64,000 bases of DNA, from contig JALDYI010000004.1 of assembly GCA_032154105.1 (NCBI GenBank), positions 17,352-81,351 of the forward strand, written 5' to 3'. The first letter of the stretch is position 1. The number at the start of each line of letters is the position of its first letter. Position numbers and translations under genes: made by a program. This DNA comes from UBA6022 sp032154105 (GTDB lineage: Bacteria > Patescibacteriota > Saccharimonadia > Saccharimonadales > Saccharimonadaceae). The notes beneath the pieces are model-generated. The model was not told where the DNA came from and did not search any database. It saw only the letters and a program-made list of their open reading frames with translations. Positions 17,903-25,987 of the stretch are shown here, piece by piece.

Positions 17903-18346
17903 ATGACTAAAACAATTAAGACGATGCTTGCGAGCCTACTTGCAGTACCTGTGCTTGCTTTTGGCGTAGTTGCCCTAGCACCTGCTCCAGCGGCGAACGC
18001 TCAAAATGAGCCTACAGCTACAGATACTACATGTACAGATGCTTCACTAAGTATTAAAAATGGTGTGAACTGTGCAAAGGGCAACTCAAGCACGCCAAAC
18101 ACCCTTTTCGGTGCTGGTGGTATCTTCACGATCATCGTTAATATCCTACTCTTTATCATCGGTGCGATCAGTGTGATTATGCTCATTATCGGTGGTATTC
18201 GCTACACTATCTCAGGTGGTGACAGTAGCGCTGTTACATCAGCTAAGAATACCATTATGTACGCTATCGTTGGTATTATCGTTGCCGTACTTGCGTATGC
18301 AATTGTAAACTTTGTACTCGTTAGCCTTACAGGCGCTACTGCTTAG
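17903..18346 (+). CDS. VirB2/TrbC-like small membrane protein 5
   Basis: 147 residues: signal peptide ending AAPAANA-like (APAPAANA), a polar 35-residue region with two cysteines, then two helices around TISGGDSSAVTSAKN. It has its own promoter, an AAAGGAA ribosome binding site and a strong terminator. This makes it the best candidate for a major pilin subunit. That role is inferred from expression signals and family, not shown. Confidence 0.85.
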   Translation: MTKTIKTMLASLLAVPVLAFGVVALAPAPAANAQNEPTATDTTCTDASLSIKNGVNCAKGNSSTPNTLFGAGGIFTIIVNILLFIIGAISVIMLIIGGIRYTISGGDSSAVTSAKNTIMYAIVGIIVAVLAYAIVNFVLVSLTGATA

Positions 18347-18356
18347 TAGTTGTTTG

Positions 18357-18392
18357 GTAAAAAATACCCCGCAGCAATGTGGGGTATTTTTT
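18357..18392 (+). terminator. Rho-independent terminator
   Basis: AAAAAATACCCC and GGGGTATTTTTT flank a short loop just after the VirB2-like gene 5 stop. Confidence 0.9.
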
Positions 18393-18505
18393 ATACTCCT
18401 CTTCTTCCGCACCTACACCTAGGCTACCTTGATTGGTCGCCGCTTTTAAAGATGAGGAGGGGTCGTCATCTGGTGATTCGGCTACTTTATGTAACCATGA
18501 CAACT

Positions 18506-18535
18506 AAAAACGACCCTCTCGCTAGGGTCGTTTTT
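18506..18535. terminator. Bidirectional terminator
   Basis: AAAAACGACCCT and AGGGTCGTTTTT pair around a short loop, with A- and T-runs on both sides. It lies between plus-strand VirB2-like genes and the minus-strand Hsp20 gene. In the 113 bases between this and the previous terminator I see no gene. Confidence 0.85.
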
Positions 18536-18554
18536 GTATAGATGATTGATTCTA

Positions 18555-19025
18555 TTAAAGAATCTGAATCTTCTTAGCTTGTTCTTGCTTAACCTTTAGG
18601 AAGCTGATTGAGAGCACACCGTCTTTGAGGACTGCTTCTACTTCATCTTCTTTTACAGCAACAGGAAGTGCTAGTGTGCGGCTAAATTCGCCCCAGTAGC
18701 ATTCTTGGATGTGCCAGTTAGTTGCATCTGTGTCATCGCCGCTACTGAGAGTACCGCTGATTGTTAGAATGCCGTCGCTGATGCTGACATCAAGATCTTC
18801 TTTGTTAACACCCGCTGTGCGTGCCTTAACAACAAGGCGCTCATCAGTTTCGTAAACATCTACTGCGAGTTGGCCAGGAAAATCATCCTCTGCTTCGTCC
18901 CAGTTTTCGTCAGCTGACGGTGCTGCTGGCGCTGTTGGCTCAGTTGTTGTTAGGTCTTCGTCGTTCAGGAATGCTGCAGCGAGTTCGTCCTCGATGAGCA
19001 AGTCGTCGTTTTGTTTCCGTGCCAT
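18555..19025 (-). CDS. Small heat shock protein, Hsp20/alpha-crystallin family
   Basis: ATP-independent chaperone that holds unfolding proteins. The start ATG 19025 (MARKQNDD) follows GGAGG at a good distance. The first 50 residues are acidic and probably disordered. The alpha-crystallin domain runs from about residue 55 to the end, with typical strands AVDVYETDERLVVKA and DGILTISGTL. The C-terminus has an I-x-I-like motif (KIQIL) of the kind used for oligomer contacts. No HrcA-type operator is visible upstream. Confidence 0.88.
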   Translation of the reverse strand: MARKQNDDLLIEDELAAAFLNDEDLTTTEPTAPAAPSADENWDEAEDDFPGQLAVDVYETDERLVVKARTAGVNKEDLDVSISDGILTISGTLSSGDDTDATNWHIQECYWGEFSRTLALPVAVKEDEVEAVLKDGVLSISFLKVKQEQAKKIQIL

Positions 19026-19132
19026 GATATCCTCCACTTTTCTCTAGGCTCTATTGACAAATAGTCTCTATCAGTATAACCAATATGTATACTATAATCA
19101 ATGAAAGGAAGGCCTTAAACGTAAAAAACACA

Positions 19133-19795
19133 ATGATTGATACGGTACTCTCTTTTATAGCTCCGCACCTCTGTTGCGGTTGTGGAAAATCGGGAGGTCC
19201 ACTATGTGATGATTGTAAATACGACATCATTAGAGATGCATTTTCGAGTTGCATTGGCTGTGGTGGTTTGTCAAGGGCGACGGGAGTGTGTGGACAGTGT
19301 CGTGTCCCCTACTCTCGTGCCTGGTGCGTTGGGGAGCGATCAGGAGTGCTTGAGAGTCTCGTCGACCAGTATAAGTTTGAGAGAGTGCGCGAAGTGCATA
19401 AGGTGGCGGCTGACCTGCTCGTCTCGATATTACCCGATTTACCAGAGGATGTCGTGATTGTCCCGGTGCCAACGATTGCAGCACATATTCGAGAGCGGGG
19501 TTATGATCATACACTTCTTCTTGCAAAGGCACTAGGTCGCCGTATCCAGCGTCCTGTGGCCCTATCGCTTATGCGTGCGACACAAACGAAACAACGCGAA
19601 GCGAGTCGAGCGATACGGGTTGCTCAGGCGAAGGAGGCATTTAAGGCCCGAAACGTCAGCGAGTCTGCCTGTTACCTATTAGTTGATGACGTTGTTACGA
19701 CTGGCGCTACAGTAAAATATGCCGCAAGGGCTCTCAAGAATGCTGGCGCCAAAGATGTTTGGGTAGCAGCGATTGCTCGCCAGCCGCTCCTCTAG
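19133..19795 (+). CDS. comF: ComF family phosphoribosyltransferase-like competence protein
   Basis: About 220 residues. ATG 19133 starts MIDTVLSFIAPHLCCGCG; upstream in-frame codons lack a ribosome binding site. Three CxxC pairs (CCGC, CDDC, CIGC, then CGQC) form a probable zinc ribbon within the first 55 residues. A phosphoribosyltransferase domain follows, with the PRPP-binding loop YLLVDDVVTTGAT near residues 180-192. ComF proteins act in DNA uptake during natural transformation, probably at the cytoplasmic side. Type IV pilin genes elsewhere in the window fit that role. A -10-like TATACTATAAT lies at 19086-19096. Confidence 0.88.
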   Translation: MIDTVLSFIAPHLCCGCGKSGGPLCDDCKYDIIRDAFSSCIGCGGLSRATGVCGQCRVPYSRAWCVGERSGVLESLVDQYKFERVREVHKVAADLLVSILPDLPEDVVIVPVPTIAAHIRERGYDHTLLLAKALGRRIQRPVALSLMRATQTKQREASRAIRVAQAKEAFKARNVSESACYLLVDDVVTTGATVKYAARALKNAGAKDVWVAAIARQPLL

Positions 19796-19841
19796 ACTAA
19801 ATAGATTCAATCTGTTAATATGGTTTTCGAGCTACTCACAC

Positions 19842-19931
19842 GGAGAGGTGCCCGAGTGGTTTAAGGGAACGGTCTTGAAAACCGTCGTGCCAGCAATGGT
19901 ACCGAGAGTTCGAATCTCTCCCTCTCCGCCA
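19842..19931 (+). tRNA. tRNA-Ser(UGA)
   Basis: The acceptor stem GGAGAGG pairs with CCTCTCC, the anticodon loop is CTTGAAA (anticodon TGA), and a long class II variable arm and a GTTCGAATC T-arm are present. CCA is encoded. Confidence 0.95.
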
Positions 19932-19968
19932 AGAAAAAAGACGATCGTTTGATCGTCTTTTTTCTTGG
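19929..19968 (+). terminator. Terminator fused to the tRNA-Ser(UGA) 3' end
   Basis: An 18-bp perfect stem with a GTTT loop and internal T-run (TCTTTTTTCTT). The base of the stem includes the encoded CCA. Confidence 0.9.
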
Positions 19969-19983
19969 CTGATCGGTCGAGAT

Positions 19984-20379
19984 CTAGACGTTTGTCCCGC
20001 CGCCACTTCCACCACCGACAAGAGTCGTCAAGACAAAATTGACAATCGCATAGGCGAGGACGGCGATAATAATACCGACGATCGCGTACATGATGGTGTT
20101 TTTTGCTGCTGTAATTGCGCTGGCGTTGCCACCAGAAACGGTATATCGAATACCGCCAATGATCAGCATGATTACACTAAGCGCCCCAATAATAAAGAGC
20201 ATGATATTGACAATAGTCGTAAAGATGCCGCCGGTGCCAAAAAGATCAACTGGCTGACCTGTGCCTCGAGCTGTATTGGCACCGGATTGAATATCAAAAT
20301 CAATAGCGTAACTAGGGGTGGCGATGAATAGCGCGAGGGCGGTGCCAATGAGGAGGATGGGTGTAACGAACTTCTTCAT
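19984..20379 (-). CDS. VirB2/TrbC-like small membrane protein 6
   Basis: 131 residues: signal peptide (MKKFVTPILLIGTALAL, ending PSYA), a 25-residue polar stretch without cysteines, then two helices around TVSGGNASAITAAKN. The C-terminus is glycine-rich. It is very similar to VirB2-like proteins 4 and 5 but lies on the opposite strand beyond comF and a tRNA gene, as a single unit. GAAAGG precedes the start, and a TATAAT -10 box lies at 20421-20416 on the minus strand. The missing cysteines set it apart from its paralogues. Confidence 0.85.
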   Translation of the reverse strand: MKKFVTPILLIGTALALFIATPSYAIDFDIQSGANTARGTGQPVDLFGTGGIFTTIVNIMLFIIGALSVIMLIIGGIRYTVSGGNASAITAAKNTIMYAIVGIIIAVLAYAIVNFVLTTLVGGGSGGGTNV

Positions 20380-20515
20380 GGATAAACGCCTTTCGCATTA
20401 GATAATATATCCTTAATTATAGCAATTTACGCCTAAAAGTCTACTCTTGGCCCCTGTGTTATGCTACAATTGTTCGAGTTGGAGAAGTCATACTTTCTGC
20501 AACAGAAGTCCATAC

Positions 20516-20608
20516 GGAGGGGTACCCAAGTGGCTTAAGGGGACGGTTTGCTAAATCGTTAGTCCGGGGAGACCTGGAGCGGGAGTTCGAATCTCCCCTC
20601 CTCCGCCA
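20516..20608 (+). tRNA. tRNA-Ser(GCU)
   Basis: Acceptor GGAGGGG/CTCCTCC, anticodon loop TTGCTAA region giving GCT, long variable arm, T-arm GTTCGAATC, encoded CCA. Confidence 0.95.
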
Positions 20609-20647
20609 AATAAAATAGCACTGCGGCTGCAGTGCTATTTTATTTGG
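20606..20647 (+). terminator. Terminator fused to the tRNA-Ser(GCU) 3' end
   Basis: A stem of about 19 bp with a GGCT loop (core AATAGCACTGC / GCAGTGCTATT), starting at the CCA end. Confidence 0.9.
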
Positions 20648-20694
20648 CACTTGCTAGTAGGCGTCTTTTAAGCCCGCTAATGAGTGCACTATCA

Positions 20695-20723
20695 TTGACT
20701 TTATTACATTAGTATGCTAAAAT
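20695..20723 (+). promoter_or_regulatory. Promoter of the 497-aa protein gene
   Basis: TTGACT (20695-20700), a 17-base spacer and TAAAAT (20718-20723), 28 bases before ATG 20752. Confidence 0.7.
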
Positions 20724-20751
20724 ATTCTTAAGTACAGAAAAAACAAACAAA

Positions 20752-22245
20752 ATGAACGAATTTAATCTTAACGTCAAGCACGAGTCAGCGCAAAGGCCTA
20801 ATCCTGAGCGAGCCAATGACAGCCCTATTAGTCTAGAGCGGTCTATAGGCTCGATTGATTTCGATACATCGCAATTGCTTAATGAGCTTGACCGACTTGA
20901 CCCTTCCTTGAAGTCAGAACGGACCGTTGAAAATGGCGATGATCTAGCGAGCGTTACATCCGTTAGTCTTCCTGAAGGAGAACGAATTGAGCACGTCACG
21001 AGCCAAGAAGCAGATAATGACTTTACGATCATCGAACTTCCTAATGATAGCGATGGCGACACAGTCCTCATTACGCAGCGACCAATCGTTAATGTAGATT
21101 TGAATGGTAGTGCGGTAACTGACGTAGAGCAAGCGCAAGCTGTTGAAGAGCTCATTGGCCTCGTCACGCAAGACATAGTTCAAGCATCAAAAGCAAGTAT
21201 GGATCCGTCATGGCAACAGCGTTCTATTGACTCAGAGCACGGCACGCCATCCTCGCAAGCAGCGTACATACAAGAAGGAAATATTGGCGCAGATGGCTAC
21301 CAGCATGGATATATGGTCGATTCGATACCTGTTGCCTTTCCGGTTAATCCTGAATCTAAAGATACAATTTTGTATAGGGATGTCAGTGACATGACGGCAG
21401 AGGAAAAGGATATGCATGGTGTGGATCGTGGTGTCGACAACGGCGGTGCTCTATTTCAAGATCTTGATCCAGCAACGAAGCAGTCGCTATTAACCGCACG
21501 TATATTTGAGCTCGAGTCTACTTCACGAAATACGGAGGCGCGTACGGCTGCAATGAAGGAGAATATTAAACGAGTAGAGCGCGGAATAATCGCCGAACAA
21601 ACTGACTACCTGCATGGCTTTAGCGCTAAGCATATCAAGAATCTCCTAAGCGAGGGCTTACTCGCGGGTGAACTTAAGGGTAATCGATATGATCAGGGCC
21701 CTAAATTAGACACATACCCATACAATCTCGATCTATGGGATGGAAAAGACGTTGGGGCTATTAACCCTGATGGAACATTAAATGTTGTCGAAGAAGTAAA
21801 TGGTTGGGGCGAATGTATTGCTATTGTCGATAGGTCCAAAAACTCTACTGATAAAGATAATGAAGTGAGCTTCGAAGACGGAGCGGGTATGCACAGATCT
21901 CACAGGGTGATATTTGGTGGTGTACCGTCGACAGAAGTGCGTGGCCTGTATATGCAGCCAATACCTAAAGATGTAAGCGAGCATATGAGGGCTGCTATTG
22001 AACCGCTGCGGCGAGAAAATCTTTCCGATATAAAGAACGCTATCGTTTCCGAGGGGTTCTATATTCCGGTCTATGATAGCGACGGAACGTTGGCATTGAG
22101 CTACGACGAATATAAGACACGTCGTGATAATGGCGACTATAGCGAGGCTAAAACTGCAGTCGAAATGACTGCTCAGCCTGCGGCTGAAGATGCTAATGAG
22201 ACGGAACTCATAGTGCCAGACTTACCGTTTGGTGGTTCTTTTTAG
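20752..22245 (+). CDS. Large hypothetical protein, possible ADP-ribosyltransferase-like C-terminus
   Basis: 497 residues without signal peptide or membrane helix. Residues 1-150 are polar and acidic, probably disordered. The segment YLHGFSAKHIKNLLSEGLL (about 286-304) and later RVIFGGVPSTEVRGLYM (about 385-401) recall the H-G-x-S/T...I...G-L start and a late V-x-F-x-G-x-x-P strand found in several ADP-ribosyltransferase-fold proteins. The match is by eye only and the function is unproven. No ribosome binding site is seen; a good promoter drives it as a single gene. Its size, disordered N-terminus and nearness to the secretion genes make an effector role conceivable. Confidence 0.7.
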   Translation: MNEFNLNVKHESAQRPNPERANDSPISLERSIGSIDFDTSQLLNELDRLDPSLKSERTVENGDDLASVTSVSLPEGERIEHVTSQEADNDFTIIELPNDSDGDTVLITQRPIVNVDLNGSAVTDVEQAQAVEELIGLVTQDIVQASKASMDPSWQQRSIDSEHGTPSSQAAYIQEGNIGADGYQHGYMVDSIPVAFPVNPESKDTILYRDVSDMTAEEKDMHGVDRGVDNGGALFQDLDPATKQSLLTARIFELESTSRNTEARTAAMKENIKRVERGIIAEQTDYLHGFSAKHIKNLLSEGLLAGELKGNRYDQGPKLDTYPYNLDLWDGKDVGAINPDGTLNVVEEVNGWGECIAIVDRSKNSTDKDNEVSFEDGAGMHRSHRVIFGGVPSTEVRGLYMQPIPKDVSEHMRAAIEPLRRENLSDIKNAIVSEGFYIPVYDSDGTLALSYDEYKTRRDNGDYSEAKTAVEMTAQPAAEDANETELIVPDLPFGGSF

Positions 22246-22347
22246 AGATGCGGTTGGCTACACTATCAACCAAATAGTAGGTATGAAAAAATAGTAGAGC
22301 CATTCGAAGTATCTTTTCCTTAATCTTGCTCATGCTATACTATTTTT

Positions 22348-22983
22348 ATGCAACCAAACGAGCCGTACTGGCAGCAAAACCAAAATGATATACCGGAGAC
22401 AACTCCGAACCCGTTAACGGATCCGATTCAGCCACAAGGCCCAATGGTAACTCTTACACCCGACCCGCAAGATGCCGACGGTGAACGTATCGAACCGCGC
22501 GCCGACCCAGGCGCCCCGCTCCCCGTTGAGCCTATTCGTTGGCAGGCTAGTGAATATATCCATCATGAAAAAAATGCGCTGTGGTTTGTTGGGTTTGGCG
22601 CTGTTGTCTTGGGATTGATGGCCCTTGCAATTCTACTCATGCAGGCATGGACATTTGCCGTGTTGATTGCGGTAATGGCGGTGGCTGTTGTGGTGTATTC
22701 TCGCCGTCCACCTCGTGTACTTACCTACACTTTAAGCCCTAAAGGTTTATATGTTGGCGATCGTCTGTATGATCTTTCTGAATTTAAATCGTTCGGTGTT
22801 ATTCACGATGGTGCGGAGTATTCGATCATGCTTATACCCGTAAAGCGGTTTTTGCCTGGTGTGACGGTGTATTTTCCCGAGGCACTTGGCGAGCAGATCG
22901 TTGATTTTCTAGGTGCACGGTTGGCGATGCAAGAGCTTCACCTGGATATTATCGATAAAGTTGTCCGTAAATTACGCCTTTAA
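22348..22983 (+). CDS. Conserved two-helix membrane protein
   Basis: 211 residues. A proline-rich cytoplasmic start of about 75 residues leads into two membrane helices near 78-97 and 100-118 (WFVGFGAVVLGLMALAIL, then AVLIAVMAVAVVVYS). A C-terminal beta-rich domain of about 90 residues starts RVLTYTLSPKGLYVGDRLY and looks like a bacterial PH-like domain. A TATACT -10 box (22336-22341) lies six bases before the ATG, so the mRNA is probably leaderless. Function unknown. Confidence 0.75.
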   Translation: MQPNEPYWQQNQNDIPETTPNPLTDPIQPQGPMVTLTPDPQDADGERIEPRADPGAPLPVEPIRWQASEYIHHEKNALWFVGFGAVVLGLMALAILLMQAWTFAVLIAVMAVAVVVYSRRPPRVLTYTLSPKGLYVGDRLYDLSEFKSFGVIHDGAEYSIMLIPVKRFLPGVTVYFPEALGEQIVDFLGARLAMQELHLDIIDKVVRKLRL

Positions 22984-23103
22984 TCTTGCCCTATCTCTGT
23001 CATTCGTGATACAATAGCCGATGTTCGTCACTTGAAAAAGAGACAAAGCACCTTCTAGTTACACGAAAAGCATGGTTATGCATTTTGTGTGACCATGCAG
23101 TAC

Positions 23104-23180
23104 GGACCCGTAGCTCAGCTGGATAGAGCGTTGGCTTGCGGAGCCAAAGGTCGCACGTTCGAATCGTGCCGGGTTCACCA
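23104..23180 (+). tRNA. tRNA-Arg(GCG)
   Basis: Acceptor GGACCCG/CGGGTTC, D-arm GCTCAGCTGGATAGAGC, anticodon loop TTGCGGA (anticodon GCG), T-arm GCACG-TTCGAAT-CGTGC, encoded CCA. Most bacteria read CGU/CGC with an ACG anticodon modified to inosine, so GCG is noteworthy. Confidence 0.92.
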
Positions 23181-23218
23181 TAGAAAGAAGACGAGTAGTT
23201 GCTCGTCTTTTTTCTATG
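23179..23218 (+). terminator. Terminator fused to the tRNA-Arg 3' end
   Basis: A 17-bp stem (one G-U pair) with a 6-base loop and a TCTTTTTTC run, starting in the CCA. Confidence 0.9.
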
Positions 23219-23234
23219 TCTTTACATGTGATTT

Positions 23235-23606
23235 TTATGTTCGTGGATTTTCAATTGGCTCAGAGTAGTCGTTGGAATACGGCGCTGGTTCATTGTAATA
23301 CTCGGAATTGTATCCGATCGTAAACATAACAACCATAAAGGCGATAAATAGCAGCGAGAAAAACGTGCCGATCGATCCTGTAATAATACCAGCGAGGCTC
23401 ATGCCACGGTCTGGCTGTTTACGCTTGAGCGCAATAGCGCCGAATATAATTGCCGGTATACCGGTCAGAAGTCCAAATCCAAGGAGTGACACGATCCCAA
23501 GGATGAGTGATGTGACGGGAAAACCGTTTGATGACGCTTGTGCTACTTGCGCTGCCGCCTGAGGCTGTTGCTGGGGTACGTATGGAGGAGGTGTTGGCGT
23601 CGTCAT
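23235..23606 (-). CDS. DUF4190-like membrane protein
   Basis: 123 residues: a proline/glutamine-rich start, then two membrane helices (TSLILGIVSLLGFGLLTGIP and SLAGIITGSIGTFFSLLFI) joined by AIIFGAIALKRKQPDRGMS. This pattern matches the DUF4190 family of small bacterial membrane proteins of unknown function. The C-terminus is acidic and tyrosine-rich. A TAGAAT -10 box (23619-23614) lies seven bases before the ATG. Confidence 0.8.
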   Translation of the reverse strand: MTTPTPPPYVPQQQPQAAAQVAQASSNGFPVTSLILGIVSLLGFGLLTGIPAIIFGAIALKRKQPDRGMSLAGIITGSIGTFFSLLFIAFMVVMFTIGYNSEYYNEPAPYSNDYSEPIENPRT

Positions 23607-23693
23607 TGCCTGTATTCTAGCAAATAACCCATCGCTTGCCTATGATGTATTCGTGGGAAATCGCTGTGTATTTGCTATACTAAACCAAGGTCT

Positions 23694-23783
23694 GGAGAGG
23701 TGTCCGAGTGGTTGAAGGTGCCGCTCTCGAAAAGCGGTGTGGGGTAAAACTCACCGAGAGTTCGAATCTCTTCCTCTCCGCCA
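23694..23783 (+). tRNA. tRNA-Ser(CGA)
   Basis: Acceptor GGAGAGG/CCTCTCC, anticodon loop CTCGAAA (anticodon CGA), long variable arm, encoded CCA. TATACT lies just upstream. Confidence 0.95.
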
Positions 23784-23819
23784 AATAAAATACAGTCCAT
23801 TTGGACTGTATTTTATTTG
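23782..23819 (+). terminator. Terminator fused to the tRNA-Ser(CGA) 3' end
   Basis: A 17-bp perfect stem with an ATTT loop, beginning in the CCA end. Confidence 0.9.
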
Positions 23820-23855
23820 TCTGCTCGGTCGAGCTTCGCACTCTCTTCCTTTTTA

Positions 23856-24302
23856 CTAATTAAAACTATTCTTTATCTTCACAAAATCAGATTTCAAAGA
23901 GCTAGTGGTTGACGTTAAATCTCCGATAAAGCCGTTATCTCGTGGTGCGGCGATGTCCCGGACGATGCGAAACAACAGAATAAATTTCGGCGTCTGAGTG
24001 ACTTCAGCGATCGTCTGTAGTTTATCGACAAACTGTTTCGCGGCTTGTTTTTGCTGTTTAGTTTGAGGCGGCGTGATGGAGTGAATAACGAGCTTTATGA
24101 TGACGAAAACTGCCAAGCCGATGCAGATTGCCATCACGATCGGTATAAACAGTAACCACCACCAGGAGCTAAAGGTCGTCAGCCAAAAGCCAAGCGCTAC
24201 GAGCACGGCGGCGGCGATTGCCCCGGCGATAACCACTGGATAAAATAGCCGATTGGCGAATTCGGTGCCGATAGAACGAATGGCGAGGAGTGAGGATTTC
24301 AT
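23856..24302 (-). CDS. Hypothetical two-helix membrane protein
   Basis: I chose ATG 24302 (MKSSLLAIRSIG) because TATACT (24314-24309) lies six bases upstream; the frame is open another 33 codons but runs into the divergent hit promoter region. The 148-residue product has two membrane helices near residues 22-43 and 48-71. A soluble helical C-terminus starts PPQTKQQKQAAKQFVDKL. I do not recognise the family. Confidence 0.7.
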   Translation of the reverse strand: MKSSLLAIRSIGTEFANRLFYPVVIAGAIAAAVLVALGFWLTTFSSWWWLLFIPIVMAICIGLAVFVIIKLVIHSITPPQTKQQKQAAKQFVDKLQTIAEVTQTPKFILLFRIVRDIAAPRDNGFIGDLTSTTSSLKSDFVKIKNSFN

Positions 24303-24423
24303 GTCTCTAGTATAGCCGCAGAGCGCCCTATCGTACATTGCTATCGCGTCAATATGGCGCGTGGTCATTCGGAAAAACGCACGAGTTCGCTTTTTGCTCA
24401 TCTCTTGGCGTTATAATAAAGGT

Positions 24424-24816
24424 ATGGAAGATTCTATTTTTACGAAGATTATCAACGGCGATATCCCGTGTCATAAAGTGTACGAGGATGACCAGGTAAT
24501 CGCTTTTCTCGACCTTCATCCGCAAAACCCTGGCCATACGTTGGTTGTGCCAAAAGCGCAGGTCGATCACCTATGGGAGCTTACTGACGATCAGTATGCG
24601 TATCTATGGGAAGTGGTAAAGAGACTTGGGTCGCATATTAAAAGAACGCTGCAGTCACCTCGAGTAGGCGTGGTTGTCGAGGGGTTTGGTGTGCCGCATG
24701 TCCATGTTCATCTCGTGCCTATTTATCACGGCGAGGAGCTTAAGAAGCCGCAAGATATGACTGCCGAGCCTGATCACGCCGCCCTTGCTGATATGGCGCA
24801 GAAGTTGAGCCTTTAG
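24424..24816 (+). CDS. HIT family nucleotide-binding hydrolase
   Basis: 130 residues from ATG 24424 (MEDSIFTKIINGDIPCHKVY). The histidine triad VPHVHVHLVP near residues 94-103 and the central LDLHPQNPGHTLVVPK segment are diagnostic. HIT proteins hydrolyse nucleotide conjugates such as adenosine phosphoramidates or dinucleoside polyphosphates; the exact substrate cannot be read from sequence. TATAAT (24412-24417) lies six bases from the start, so the mRNA is probably leaderless. The next gene, rlmH, begins right after the stop. Confidence 0.92.
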   Translation: MEDSIFTKIINGDIPCHKVYEDDQVIAFLDLHPQNPGHTLVVPKAQVDHLWELTDDQYAYLWEVVKRLGSHIKRTLQSPRVGVVVEGFGVPHVHVHLVPIYHGEELKKPQDMTAEPDHAALADMAQKLSL

Positions 24817-25275
24817 ATGCCCCTTCGAATTCTGGCGATCGGAAAAAAGCATGAGGCGTGGGTGATGGACGGTATCGAGCGCTATGAGAAGCGTCTCAGG
24901 AAGCCATTTGTGTCCGAATGGGTATATTTGCCACACTCATCTCGTGAGGGCCTTGGTGCACGTCAGGACGAGTCTGAGCGTATATTATCGCGGCTTAAAG
25001 ACGATGATTTTGTTGTGCTATTGGATGAAAAGGGTAAGATTATTAATTCCCCGGCCCTTGCTTCGCTTTTGGAGTCGCCGCTCCACAGCTCGCGAACGGT
25101 AGTGTTGATTATCGGCGGAGCGTATGGGGTGGATGAGACAGTGCATGCGCGGGCTGATTTTGTGTGGTCACTCTCACTTCTCGTTTTCCCTCATCAGCTT
25201 GTTCGCCTCCTTGTTGCCGAACAGCTCTACCGTGCGCAGGAGATTGTCGCTGGAAATCCTTATCACCACCAGTGA
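24817..25275 (+). CDS. rlmH: 23S rRNA pseudouridine-1915 N3-methyltransferase RlmH
   Basis: 152 residues, the normal length for this SPOUT-class methyltransferase, which acts on helix 69 of 23S rRNA in assembled ribosomes. The motifs LLDEKGK, VLIIGGAYGV and the C-terminal signature FPHQLVRLLVAEQLYRAQEI through NPYHHQ are complete. The ATG directly follows the TAG of the HIT gene, so the two are co-transcribed and coupled. Confidence 0.95.
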   Translation: MPLRILAIGKKHEAWVMDGIERYEKRLRKPFVSEWVYLPHSSREGLGARQDESERILSRLKDDDFVVLLDEKGKIINSPALASLLESPLHSSRTVVLIIGGAYGVDETVHARADFVWSLSLLVFPHQLVRLLVAEQLYRAQEIVAGNPYHHQ

Positions 25276-25299
25276 TGGTATTGTGAAATCCTAAAGTAC

Positions 25300-25860
25300 C
25301 TACATGCCCAGATAGACGGTGCAGCTAGTGGCAATCGCGTCTGTTTGCTTTTCACCTCGACCGCATGTTTGATTGCCTTGGATGTAGTAGGTGATATATG
25401 CGGTGCTTCCATTGATTATTGTTCCACCTGTGCTACTCCAGTACAGTATGCCGCGTAGATTCGTGCCGCTACCATATTGCAGCGTATACCCTGCCGTCTC
25501 TGGGAGATTTGACAGTACTGTAAGGAGCGCTGAATTTACCTGCGAAGACTTTGAGGCCTGGTTGACACCACTTAGGGTGTAGCATTTATCTAGCGCAAAG
25601 TCTGATGTCGCAGGAAACGAGCCGCCTAGGCAGGCTAACGTTTCACCGCTTGGTGGTGTAAAAGCTGGCCATGCGGCATTCAGTGTCTTGTATTGCCGTA
25701 GCGCTTTCTCGTAAGTGTCGAGTGCGCTCAAAAGGCGCGCGTTTTGAGCGCGGGTTTGAATACCGTTATAGGCCACGATTGCGATAGCGGCGAGAATGCC
25801 GATAACAACAATGACAATCAAGAGCTCAACAATAGTAAAACCGCTTGTGCTTTTCTTCAT
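25300..25860 (-). CDS. Type IV pilin-like protein (isolated)
   Basis: 186 residues. A short basic leader (MKKSTSG) precedes the processing site G-F and the hydrophobic helix TIVELLIVIVVIGILAAIAI with the conserved Glu at mature position 5. The soluble C-terminal domain has cysteines near residues 80, 95 and 165-180, probably bonded. It stands apart from the pilin array at 59-64 kb and lacks that array's shared C-terminal motif. TATAGT (25875-25870) lies nine bases before the ATG. Confidence 0.9.
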   Translation of the reverse strand: MKKSTSGFTIVELLIVIVVIGILAAIAIVAYNGIQTRAQNARLLSALDTYEKALRQYKTLNAAWPAFTPPSGETLACLGGSFPATSDFALDKCYTLSGVNQASKSSQVNSALLTVLSNLPETAGYTLQYGSGTNLRGILYWSSTGGTIINGSTAYITYYIQGNQTCGRGEKQTDAIATSCTVYLGM

Positions 25861-25922
25861 GTAATTACAACTATATCACAGTCGTTAGAGGCCGGCGGCC
25901 TGTTTGATGCTTAGACATACAG

Positions 25923-25951
25923 TTGACAATATACAAAGCTTATGCTATATT
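25923..25951 (+). promoter_or_regulatory. Strong promoter of the 111-aa protein gene
   Basis: TTGACA (25923-25928), a 17-base spacer and TATATT (25946-25951). Start at ATG 25988. Confidence 0.75.
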
Positions 25952-25987
25952 TGCTATTAGTTTACTAACTAAAACAAATATACAAAT

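Noticed and set aside
18393..18505. A structured RNA gene between two terminators
   Set aside because: I could not find convincing paired stems or a promoter, so I left it as unassigned spacer.
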